NCBI GenBank assembly: GCA_017394205.1
Contig: JAFOPS010000017.1
Coordinates: forward strand, 1 to 43,101
DNA from: Clostridia bacterium
GTDB lineage: Bacteria; Bacillota; Clostridia; Oscillospirales; Butyricicoccaceae
Direction of reading: 5' to 3'
Length of the DNA stretch: 43,101 bases
Shown one piece after another: positions 16,587-23,340 of the stretch. A program made the translations under genes and the position numbers. The first letter of the stretch is position 1. Each line of letters starts with the position of its first letter. The notes beneath the pieces were generated by a model that saw only the letters and a list, made by a program, of their open reading frames with translations, was not told the DNA's origin and did no database searches.

Positions 16587-17513
16587 ATGGCATTTACTGC
16601 TTCTGACGTTATGAAACTGCGTGAGATGACCGGCTGCGGCATGATGGACTGCAAGAAGGCCCTCACTGAGACCGACGGCGACGTGGACAAGGCCATCGAG
16701 CTGCTGCGGGAAAAGGGCCTGGCTTCTCAGGCCAAGAAGGCCGGCCGCGTGGCCGCCGAGGGCATGGCGTATGCCGCCGTTTACGACGGTGTGGGCGTCG
16801 TGGTGGAAGTCAACTGCGAGACCGACTTCGTGGCCAACGGCGAGCTGTTCCAGAACTTCGTCAAGGGCGTGGCTCAGGTCATCGCCAAGGAAAATCCCGC
16901 CGACCTGGAGGCGCTGGCCGCCTGCACCTGGATCGACGGCAAGGGCACCGTTGCCTCCGCCAAGGACGAGATCTTCCTCTCCCTGCGTGAGAATATGCAG
17001 ATCCGCCGCTTTGCCCGTATGGACACCGGCGTTTGCGTCCCCTACGTCCACATGAAGGGCAAGATCGGCGTTCTGGTCAATCTGGAGGTCGAGGGAAACA
17101 TCGACGCCACCGAGATCGGCAAGGACGTGGCCATGCAGATCGCCGCGCTCAATCCCCGTTTCTGGGACAAGTCCCTGGTCACCGAGGACGTGCTGGCCGA
17201 GGAGAAGAAGATCGTTCTGGCCCAGATGGACAACGATCCCAAGATGGCCAACAAGCCCCAGCAGGTCAAGGAGAATATCGCTGCCGGCAAGATGAACAAG
17301 TTCTATTCCGAGAACTGCCTGCTTCAGCAGGATTTCGTCCGCGGCGACATCTTCACCGGCACGGTGGAGGCCTATATCGCCGACGCGGCCCGGAAGCTCA
17401 ACGGCAAGGTCACCTTCAAGAATGCCGTCCGCTTCGAGCGCGGCGAGGGCATCGAGAAGAAGCAGGAGAACTTTGCGGAAGAGATCGCAAAGATGGCCGG
17501 CGGCAAGATCTGA
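16587..17513 (+). CDS. tsf: Elongation factor Ts
   Basis: 308 residues. The N-terminal UBA-like domain reads SDVMKLREMTGCGMMDCKKALTETDGD. The EF-Tu contact part contains VVVEVNCETDFVANGELF, and a later segment carries MQIAALNPRF. It recycles EF-Tu by promoting GDP release. ATG at 16587 after TTTAGGAGGA. Standard rpsB-tsf pair. Confidence 0.97.
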   Translation: MAFTASDVMKLREMTGCGMMDCKKALTETDGDVDKAIELLREKGLASQAKKAGRVAAEGMAYAAVYDGVGVVVEVNCETDFVANGELFQNFVKGVAQVIAKENPADLEALAACTWIDGKGTVASAKDEIFLSLRENMQIRRFARMDTGVCVPYVHMKGKIGVLVNLEVEGNIDATEIGKDVAMQIAALNPRFWDKSLVTEDVLAEEKKIVLAQMDNDPKMANKPQQVKENIAAGKMNKFYSENCLLQQDFVRGDIFTGTVEAYIADAARKLNGKVTFKNAVRFERGEGIEKKQENFAEEIAKMAGGKI

Positions 17514-17534
17514 TTTTTCACAAGCCAAATACCA

Positions 17535-17564
17535 AATCCCCACCGATCCCGGTGGGGATTTTTT
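17535..17564 (+). terminator. Terminator after tsf
   Basis: 10-bp perfect stem AATCCCCACC (17535-17544) / GGTGGGGATT (17551-17560), then TTTT. Confidence 0.88.
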
Positions 17565-17583
17565 GAAAGCAACAGACAGTTGC

Positions 17584-17612
17584 TTGTACTTCCGGCGATC
17601 CGGTATTACAAT
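17584..17612 (+). promoter_or_regulatory. Promoter of the XRE/zinc-ribbon gene
   Basis: TTGTAC at 17584-17589, 17-bp spacer, TACAAT at 17607-17612, 31 bases before the ATG. Confidence 0.65.
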
Positions 17613-17643
17613 ACAGACAGAATCGTTTTTGGGAGGAATACGG

Positions 17644-18408
17644 ATGAACACAAAGGACGTGCTTTACGAGCTGAGAACGAAAAACGGGCTGTCCCAGGAC
17701 GAGCTTGCGGAAAAGGTCTTTGTCACCCGGCAGGCAGTATCCCGGTGGGAAACCGGCGAAACCGTGCCGAACACCGAAACGCTCAAGCTGCTTTCCAGGC
17801 TGTTCCGTGTTTCCATCAACACTCTTTTGGGTTCGCCCCACGCGCTGTATTGCCAGTGCTGCGGAATGCCGCTGGAGGATGGGATCCTCAGCCGGGAAAA
17901 GGACGGAACGATCAACGAGAAGTATTGCCAATGGTGCTATGCGGACGGAACCTATACCTACAGCAATATGGACGAGCTGATCGAAGTCTGTGTGGGGAAC
18001 ATGGTGAACGAAAGCTTTTCTGAGGAGCAGGTACGGGCATATCTCAAACAGCGGCTGCCCCAGCTGGATTATTGGAAGCACTGTCGGGAGCTGAGCGACA
18101 ACGGACAGTATGAAGCCTTCAAAAAGCAGCTTGCAGAGGAGATCAACAATCTGCGCGTCCCCGGAATGCCAAAGGTGGACCGGTTGATCCCCCTCGTGGG
18201 ACAGCACGTGAATCTCGCCTATCCTCTGCCCAACGGGGCGAGCGTCCGATTCCTCGATGACCAGACCACCTATCTGGGCTGTCAGCTGGAGTCGGAGTTT
18301 GGCGGAGAACGGCACTTCGGCGTTTTGGCAGGCATGGGGTTCCTCTTGGTCTGCACCTACGAAGAGGATGGGAAGAATCCCGAACTGGTGGTGTATAAGA
18401 AACGGTAA
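17644..18408 (+). CDS. XRE-family regulator with zinc-ribbon domain
   Basis: 254 residues. Residues 1-62 are a Cro/C1 helix-turn-helix (LSQDELAEKVFVTRQAVSRWETG) of the kind that binds DNA as a dimer. Residues 70-98 are a four-cysteine zinc ribbon (C70, C72 or C73, C95, C98) followed by an alpha-helical segment to about residue 170. The C-terminal 80 residues (DRLIPLVGQHVNLAYPLPNGASVRFL...) look like a separate small beta-rich domain I cannot name. Own promoter, own terminator. The ligand and targets are unknown; the zinc ribbon plus extra domain suggests a sensor rather than a phage-type repressor. Confidence 0.8.
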   Translation: MNTKDVLYELRTKNGLSQDELAEKVFVTRQAVSRWETGETVPNTETLKLLSRLFRVSINTLLGSPHALYCQCCGMPLEDGILSREKDGTINEKYCQWCYADGTYTYSNMDELIEVCVGNMVNESFSEEQVRAYLKQRLPQLDYWKHCRELSDNGQYEAFKKQLAEEINNLRVPGMPKVDRLIPLVGQHVNLAYPLPNGASVRFLDDQTTYLGCQLESEFGGERHFGVLAGMGFLLVCTYEEDGKNPELVVYKKR

Positions 18409-18422
18409 ATCGCAGCGATTCA

Positions 18423-18456
18423 GGCAGTCTCGTTTCCGGGACTGCCGTTTTCTTTT
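18423..18456 (+). terminator. Terminator after the XRE gene
   Basis: Stem GGCAGTC (18423-18429) / GACTGCC (18440-18446) with internal CG/CG pairs, then GTTTTCTTTT. Confidence 0.7.
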
Positions 18457-18459
18457 CCA

Positions 18460-18488
18460 TTGACGAAACCTGCCTTTTGTATTATGAT
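18460..18488 (+). promoter_or_regulatory. Sigma-A promoter of mutY-chrA-chrA
   Basis: TTGACG at 18460-18465, 17-bp spacer, TATGAT at 18483-18488. The start near 18495 excludes the ATGs at 18484 and earlier as mutY start codons. Confidence 0.78.
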
Positions 18489-18519
18489 TATAGCTCAGAA
18501 AGGAAAGGGGGCGACGGGC

Positions 18520-19575
18520 GTGGACGAGCTGCTGCGTGTGCTGCCTCAGCTGCTTTTGCCGTGGTTTGCGGACAACGCCCGCGCGCTGCCTTGGCGGGAA
18601 AATCGGGATCCCTATCGGGTGTGGGTCTCGGAGATCATGCTCCAACAGACCCGTGTGGAGGCGGTCAAGGGCTATTACGACCGGTTTCTTGCGGCGCTGC
18701 CCGATGTGTTCGCTCTGGCGGAGGCGCCGGAGGAAAGGCTGATGAAGCTGTGGGAGGGGCTGGGCTATTACAGCCGCGCCCGAAACCTGCAAAAGGCGGC
18801 AAGGCTGGTTGCCGAGGCGGGCGGGACCTTTCCCGACACCCGCGAGGGCCTTTTGGCGCTGCCCGGCGTGGGAGAATACACGGCGGGAGCCGTGGCCTCC
18901 ATTTGCTTTGACCGCCCCTGCGCGGCGGTGGACGGAAACGTGCTGCGGGTGTACGCCCGCTTTTCGGCCGACCCGACCCCCATCGACGCGCCCGACCTCA
19001 AGCGGCGGGTGCGTGAAGAGCTGGAGGCGGTATACCCGCCGGGACGGTGCGGCGACTTTACCCAGGCGCTGATGGAGCTGGGCGCCACGGTCTGCGTGCC
19101 CAACGGCGCACCGGCGTGCGCGGCCTGCCCTCTGGAGGACGTATGTCTTGCGCATCTGCGAAAGAGCGAGCGGGAGTTTCCCCGCCGGGGAGAGAAGCGG
19201 CCTCGCCGCAGGGAGCGGCGGACGGTGCTTCTGCTGCGCTGCGGCGACGCGGTGGCGCTGGAAAAACGCCCGGAGAAGGGCCTTCTGGCCGGGCTGTGGC
19301 AGCTGCCGAACGTATCCGGCACGCTGACGCCCCAGGAGGCTGTGGATCTGGCCGGGTCCCGCGGCCTGCAGCCGATCGAGCTGGCGGCTGAGGTCCACAA
19401 AACGCATATTTTCACCCATATCGAATGGGATATGACGGGCTATGAGATCCGCTGCGCCCGGGAGGGCGGCGGCTTTTTCTGGGCTTCGGAGGCGGACAGG
19501 AGAGAGGCGTATGCGCTGCCTGCCGCGTTCCGTCAGTTTTTGCCCGAAGAGGGAAGAGAGGAGAGCGGAGCATGA
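18520..19575 (+). CDS. mutY: A/G-specific adenine DNA glycosylase
   Basis: 351 residues from a GTG at 18520, chosen because GGGGG lies 8 bases upstream and the promoter overlaps all earlier start codons. Removes adenine mispaired with 8-oxoguanine. Seen: catalytic Glu in SEIMLQQTRV, the helix-hairpin-helix LPGVGEYTAGAV, catalytic Asp in AAVDGNVLRV, and the 4Fe-4S cysteines in C-x7-C-x2-C-x5-C (around residue 193), one residue longer in the first gap than in E. coli. A NUDIX-like C-terminal domain that reads 8-oxoG has EKRPEKGLLAGLWQLPN. Its TGA overlaps the next start (ATGA). Confidence 0.93.
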   Translation: MDELLRVLPQLLLPWFADNARALPWRENRDPYRVWVSEIMLQQTRVEAVKGYYDRFLAALPDVFALAEAPEERLMKLWEGLGYYSRARNLQKAARLVAEAGGTFPDTREGLLALPGVGEYTAGAVASICFDRPCAAVDGNVLRVYARFSADPTPIDAPDLKRRVREELEAVYPPGRCGDFTQALMELGATVCVPNGAPACAACPLEDVCLAHLRKSEREFPRRGEKRPRRRERRTVLLLRCGDAVALEKRPEKGLLAGLWQLPNVSGTLTPQEAVDLAGSRGLQPIELAAEVHKTHIFTHIEWDMTGYEIRCAREGGGFFWASEADRREAYALPAAFRQFLPEEGREESGA

Positions 19576-20114
19576 ACGATTATCTGCGCCTGTTCGGGGC
19601 CTTTGCCCGCATCGGCGTGCTGACCTTCGGCGGCGGCTACGCCATGCTGCCCATGCTGCAAAAGGAAGTAGTGGAAAAATACGGCTGGGCCACCGAGGAA
19701 GAGCTGATGGATTATTACGCCATCGGACAATGCACGCCCGGCGTCATCGCCGTCAACACCGCCACCTTCGTTGGGCGGAAGCAGAAGGGGACGTTGGGCG
19801 GCGTCGCCGCCACACTGGGCGTGGTTTTTCCCTCGCTGGTGATCATCACGGTCATCGCCGCCTTTCTGGCCAATTTTGCCGATCTCCCGGTGGTGAAAAA
19901 CGCCTTTGCCGGCATTCGGGTGTGCGTCTGCGTGCTCATCTTCAACGCGGTGTGCAGGCTGTGGAAAAAATCGGTGACGGACAAGCCCGCGCTGGTCATC
20001 TGTCTGGCGGTGCTGGCGGGCTCGCTGCTGCTGGATCTTTCGCCGGTGGTGTTCGTGCTGCTGGCAGGCGCGGCGGGCGTGGCCGTGAAAACCTGGGAGG
20101 CGAAGCGGTCATGA
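19572..20114 (+). CDS. Chromate transporter family protein, half-size (first of pair)
   Basis: 180 residues, one CHR domain. Motifs: FGGGYAMLPMLQKEVVEKYGW near the N-terminus and YAIGQCTPGVIAVNTATFVG, both typical of ChrA short chains. About five or six membrane segments. Short-chain CHR proteins work as pairs of opposite topology; the partner is the next gene. Family members export chromate or other oxyanions, but the native substrate in anaerobes is unproven. Start overlaps the mutY stop by four bases and its stop overlaps the next start in the same way. Confidence 0.87.
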   Translation: MNDYLRLFGAFARIGVLTFGGGYAMLPMLQKEVVEKYGWATEEELMDYYAIGQCTPGVIAVNTATFVGRKQKGTLGGVAATLGVVFPSLVIITVIAAFLANFADLPVVKNAFAGIRVCVCVLIFNAVCRLWKKSVTDKPALVICLAVLAGSLLLDLSPVVFVLLAGAAGVAVKTWEAKRS

Positions 20115-20695
20115 TCTTTCTGAAACTGTTTTTTGAATTTTTCAAGGTGGGACTGTTCGCCGTGGGCGGCGGGATGGCGACCTTCCCCTTCCTCAGCGAG
20201 CTGGGTCCCCGCACGGGCTGGTTCACCCAGAGCCAGCTTGCCGATATGGTGGCGGTCTCGGAATCCACCCCCGGACCCATCGGCGTCAACATGGCCAGTT
20301 ACGTGGGCTTTACCACAGCAGGCGTCCCGGGCGCGGTCGTGGCCACGCTTGGCCTGATCACCCCGTCGGTCATCATCATTTTGCTGGTGGCGCGGGTGCT
20401 TGCCGCCTTCCGGGAGAGCCGTCTGGTACAAAACATTTTTTACGGCCTGCGCCCCGCCTCCGCGGGACTGATCGCCGCAGCCGGCCTTTCGGTGGCGGCG
20501 CTGTCGCTGCTGGACAGGGAGACCTATGCCGTCAGCGGGCAGATCCTCGACCTGTTTCGGTGGAAGGGACTTTTGCTGGCGGCGGTGCTGCTGTATCTCA
20601 CTCGCTGGTGCAAGCCCACCAAGGAGCTGCATCCGGTGGTGTTCATCGCCGTTGCCGCGGCGGCGGGTATTTTGTTCCGCTTTGCCGGCGCGTGA
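20111..20695 (+). CDS. Chromate transporter family protein, half-size (second of pair)
   Basis: 194 residues, one CHR domain. Motifs: LFAVGGGMATFPFLSEL, then VAVSESTPGPIGVNMASYVG. It pairs with the upstream half to make a heterodimeric transporter. Start ATG at 20111 overlaps the upstream TGA (ATGA), so the two halves are probably made in equal amounts; the longer frame from 19442 is a shadow. Followed by a bidirectional terminator. Confidence 0.87.
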   Translation: MIFLKLFFEFFKVGLFAVGGGMATFPFLSELGPRTGWFTQSQLADMVAVSESTPGPIGVNMASYVGFTTAGVPGAVVATLGLITPSVIIILLVARVLAAFRESRLVQNIFYGLRPASAGLIAAAGLSVAALSLLDRETYAVSGQILDLFRWKGLLLAAVLLYLTRWCKPTKELHPVVFIAVAAAAGILFRFAGA

Positions 20696-20708
20696 TCTGG
20701 TTGAAAAG

Positions 20709-20743
20709 AAGATCCCCGGTCATGACCGTGACCGGGGATCTTT
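20709..20743. terminator. Bidirectional terminator between chrA pair and DUF1540 gene
   Basis: 14-bp perfect stem AAGATCCCCGGTCA (20709-20722) / complement (20729-20742), 6-base loop. Confidence 0.82.
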
Positions 20744-20748
20744 GACGC

Positions 20749-21078
20749 CTATACCAGCTTTTTGCTGTCAAAGGTGCAGCACTGGGTGTCGCGGGCCTTC
20801 CCGGCGGCGGGGCCGCCGATGTCCACGCTGGGGGCGCGGCATTTGCAGTCCTGGTTGAAAACGCAGTGCATGGCCTCGCAGACGACGTCGGTCTCAGGCT
20901 GGGCGGTATAGATCTGCGCCGCGGCGTTTTCATAGCTTTCCGGCTGAAGGGCGAAGCTGCGGCACGATGTGTCGCCGCGATCGGCCGCCGCCGCGCCGTC
21001 TACGCGGATGGCTTCGCGCACACAAAGATCGTTTTGATTGTTCACGCAGCGCCGGGCGCTGCATTGCAGATAACTCAT
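20749..21078 (-). CDS. DUF1540 protein with two Cys-rich repeats
   Basis: 109 residues made of two DUF1540 modules. The first spans about residues 6-42 (CSARRCVNN...DTSCRSF), the second about 67-102 (CEAMHCVFN...DTQCCTF), each with four or more Cys and the pattern C-x4-C ... I/V-x-V/I-x-G ... D-T-x-C. The spacing suggests metal binding, probably zinc. No enzyme motif. DUF1540 proteins are common in Clostridia and their role is unknown. ATG at 21078 with GGAAGGATC upstream. A possible sigma-G-like promoter lies upstream. Confidence 0.82.
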   Translation of the reverse strand: MSYLQCSARRCVNNQNDLCVREAIRVDGAAAADRGDTSCRSFALQPESYENAAAQIYTAQPETDVVCEAMHCVFNQDCKCRAPSVDIGGPAAGKARDTQCCTFDSKKLV

Positions 21079-21117
21079 GAGATCCTTCCTTTCGGGCCGC
21101 GGACAGCGGCTTTTTTC

Positions 21118-21146
21118 TATTTTGTGAAATGTGCTGTGAATTATGC
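21118..21146 (-). promoter_or_regulatory. Possible forespore (sigma-G-like) promoter of the DUF1540 gene
   Basis: Minus strand: GCATA (21146-21142), 17-bp spacer, CAAAATA (21124-21118), about 40 bases before the start. A TTGACA overlaps the -35 area but has no matching -10. Consensus fit judged by eye only. Confidence 0.35.
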
Positions 21147-21221
21147 CGTGTCAATGAAATGACTTGATCAAAAAAAGCCGAAAAAAAGCCGATTTTTCCG
21201 CCAGAAAACGGGAAAATGGGC

Positions 21222-21250
21222 TTGCATTTTTTTCTCCCCCCCGCTATAAT
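21222..21250 (+). promoter_or_regulatory. Sigma-A promoter of the dcw cluster
   Basis: TTGCAT at 21222-21227, 17-bp spacer with T and C tracts, TATAAT at 21245-21250. Start expected near 21257. Confidence 0.88.
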
Positions 21251-21261
21251 AAAAGAACAAC

Positions 21262-21275
21262 GTGGTGAATTGTGG
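21262..21275 (+). promoter_or_regulatory. Candidate MraZ operator
   Basis: Two GTGG boxes exactly 10 bp apart (21262-21265 and 21272-21275), on one DNA face, just after the expected transcript start. A third GTGG follows at 21303. MraZ is known to bind GTGG-containing direct repeats in front of its own gene. Confidence 0.5.
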
Positions 21276-21333
21276 CGGTTTTGACCATGATCGTCCCATT
21301 TTGTGGGGACAATGCGGAAAGGAGGGGAGACAG

Positions 21334-21747
21334 ATGCGAGGAGAGTATCAGCACAATATCGATTCCAAGGGGCGTCTGATCTTCCCCATCAAGCTGCGGG
21401 AAGAGCTGGGCGAGAACTTCGTCATCTTCCGCGGACTTGACAACTGCATCTATGTCTATTCCCAGGAGCAGTGGGCCAGCTTCGAGGAAAAGCTTTCCTC
21501 TCTGCCCGCGTCCAAGGGGCGTCAGCTTCGCCGCTTCTTCTCGGCCAACTTCGTCTGCGAGCCCGACGCGCAGGGCCGCATCCTGATTCCGCAGGTGCTG
21601 CGGGAGCATGCCGGCTTGCAGAAGGACGTCACCGTCATCGGCGTGATGGATCACGTGGAGATTTGGGACAGCGCCGCCTGGAAGAAGTATAACGACGAGA
21701 CCAACGACGACGAGATCGCCGCCATGATGGAGACGATGGACGTCTGA
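21334..21747 (+). CDS. mraZ: Transcriptional regulator MraZ
   Basis: 137 residues with two SpoVT/AbrB-type halves: [17 protein letters not shown] (first) and [18 protein letters not shown] (second). MraZ forms a ring and represses the dcw cluster from repeats next to its promoter. Start ATG at 21334 with GGAGGGG upstream, rather than the first ATG of the longer frame, which overlaps the operator. rsmH starts 4 bases after its stop. Confidence 0.95.
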   Translation: MRGEYQHNIDSKGRLIFPIKLREELGENFVIFRGLDNCIYVYSQEQWASFEEKLSSLPASKGRQLRRFFSANFVCEPDAQGRILIPQVLREHAGLQKDVTVIGVMDHVEIWDSAAWKKYNDETNDDEIAAMMETMDV

Positions 21748-21751
21748 TGAT

Positions 21752-22684
21752 ATGGAATTCTCACATGTATCTGTTTTGCCGGAGGAGTGCCTTGAGGCGC
21801 TGAATATCCGGCCCGGCGGCATCTATGTGGACGCCACCACCGGCGGCGGGGGCCATTCGCTCCGCATCGCCCGGAGGCTGACCACCGGCCGACTGATCTG
21901 CTTCGACCGGGACGAGGAGGCGCTGGCCGCCGCAAAAAAGCGTCTTGCGGAGCATCTGAGCAAGGTCACCTTTGTCAAGAGCAATTTTTCCGAGCTGAAG
22001 GAGCGGCTGGCCGAGCTGGAGATCCCGGCGGTGGACGGCATTTTGTTTGACCTGGGCGTTTCGTCCTATCAGCTGGACAACCCCGAGCGGGGCTTCTCCT
22101 ATATGCAGGACGCGCCGCTGGATATGCGGATGGACCGTTCGCAGCCCTACAGCGCGTGGAACGTGGTCAACGAAGAGCCCTTTGAGGAGCTCAGGCGGAT
22201 CATCAGCCTTTACGGTGAAGAGCGGTTTGCCGGGAAGATCGCCGCCGCCATCGTGCGGGAGCGGGAAAAGGCCCCGATAGAAACGACGTTTCAGCTGGTG
22301 GACATCATCAAATCCGCCATGCCCGGCGCAGCCAAGCGGGAAAAACAGCACCCCGCAAAACGAACCTTTCAGGCCATCCGGATCCAGGTGAACGGCGAGC
22401 TTTCCGCAGTGGAGACCGCTGTGGCCGACGCCATCGACTGTCTGGCCCCCGGCGGACGATGCGCCGTCATCAGCTTTCATTCGCTGGAAGACCGGGTCTG
22501 CAAGCATATTTTTATGGACGCGGCACGGGGCTGCACCTGCCCGCCGGAGTTTCCGGTGTGCGTCTGCGGCAAAAAGCCCCGGATCCGCATCATCGCCAAA
22601 AGCCCCATCGTGGCCTCGGAAGAGGAGCAGCGGGAAAATCCCCGCGCCCGCAGCGCCAAGCTGCGCGTGGCCGAGAAACTGTAA
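21752..22684 (+). CDS. rsmH: 16S rRNA m4C1402 methyltransferase
   Basis: 310 residues, usual length. SAM-binding motif [11 protein letters not shown] near residue 28, then [18 protein letters not shown] and [11 protein letters not shown], then [14 protein letters not shown]. Methylates C1402 of 16S rRNA. Standard second gene of the dcw cluster; probably coupled to mraZ because the gap is 4 bases and the ribosome site falls in the mraZ end. Confidence 0.96.
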   Translation: MEFSHVSVLPEECLEALNIRPGGIYVDATTGGGGHSLRIARRLTTGRLICFDRDEEALAAAKKRLAEHLSKVTFVKSNFSELKERLAELEIPAVDGILFDLGVSSYQLDNPERGFSYMQDAPLDMRMDRSQPYSAWNVVNEEPFEELRRIISLYGEERFAGKIAAAIVREREKAPIETTFQLVDIIKSAMPGAAKREKQHPAKRTFQAIRIQVNGELSAVETAVADAIDCLAPGGRCAVISFHSLEDRVCKHIFMDAARGCTCPPEFPVCVCGKKPRIRIIAKSPIVASEEEQRENPRARSAKLRVAEKL

Positions 22685-22699
22685 AAGGAGGAACGGGAT

Positions 22700-23215
22700 A
22701 TGAGTCGTTACAATGACAGCAGCGCCGTCCGGATCGAGCGATTCCCGGTAGAGCGGGTCCGGTACGAAGAGCGTCCGGAGATCGAAGTCCTGCCCGAAAA
22801 AAAGGCGTCGTCCCGTGTGGCGCCTGCGGCCGTTCCTTATGGGAAATACGCCGTGATCCTTGCCTGTGTGTTCGCCGTTTTGCTGGGCATCGTGGCCAGC
22901 TATATGCAGCTTTCCACCCTCAACACGCAAAATGCCCGTCTCCGCCGGGAGATCACCGCGCTGGAGAGCGAGGAGAACGCCCTCAACGCCAAAAAGGAGC
23001 AGATGTACAATCTGGCCTATGTAGAGGATTACGCTCAGAATCAGCTGGGGATGGTCAAGGCCGACAAGAGCCAGATCACCTATGTCCAGCTGGACAGCGG
23101 CGACCGCATGCTGGTGGCCGGAATGCCCGCAGGCGGAGAGCGCGCCGAAGAGAGCGCGAATCTGATCAACCGTCTTTCCCACAGCTTCAGCGTGGTGCTG
23201 GAATATTTCAGGTAA
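22700..23215 (+). CDS. ftsL: FtsL/DivIC-like cell division protein
   Basis: 171 residues: cytoplasmic tail 1-47, one membrane segment about 50-70, then a leucine-zipper coiled coil (LNTQNARLRREITALESEENAL) and YVEDYAQNQLGMVKAD, the conserved region of FtsL and DivIC. It should scaffold FtsQ/DivIB and the septal transpeptidase. Position between rsmH and the penicillin-binding protein gene supports FtsL, though family members are poorly conserved. ATG after AAAAGGAGG. Confidence 0.83.
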   Translation: MSRYNDSSAVRIERFPVERVRYEERPEIEVLPEKKASSRVAPAAVPYGKYAVILACVFAVLLGIVASYMQLSTLNTQNARLRREITALESEENALNAKKEQMYNLAYVEDYAQNQLGMVKADKSQITYVQLDSGDRMLVAGMPAGGERAEESANLINRLSHSFSVVLEYFR

Positions 23216-23251
23216 AGCGCGGAATATAGTTGGATGAAGCATCATCAAGGG

Positions 23252-23287
23252 GGAGTAAGGCGCCGTTTTGCGCCTTGCTCCATTTTT
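23252..23287 (+). terminator. Internal dcw terminator/attenuator before the PBP gene
   Basis: 12-bp stem (23252-23263 with 23270-23281, one G-T pair), 6-base loop, then ATTTTT. Lies inside a gene cluster expected to be one operon. A weak overlapping promoter (TTGCGC 23268-23273, 16 bp, TAAATA 23290-23295) may restart transcription. Confidence 0.7.
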
Positions 23288-23340
23288 CCTAAATAAGCAT
23301 CTCCCTGCAAAGCCCGTTTTTTCGACGCAAAGGAGCAATT

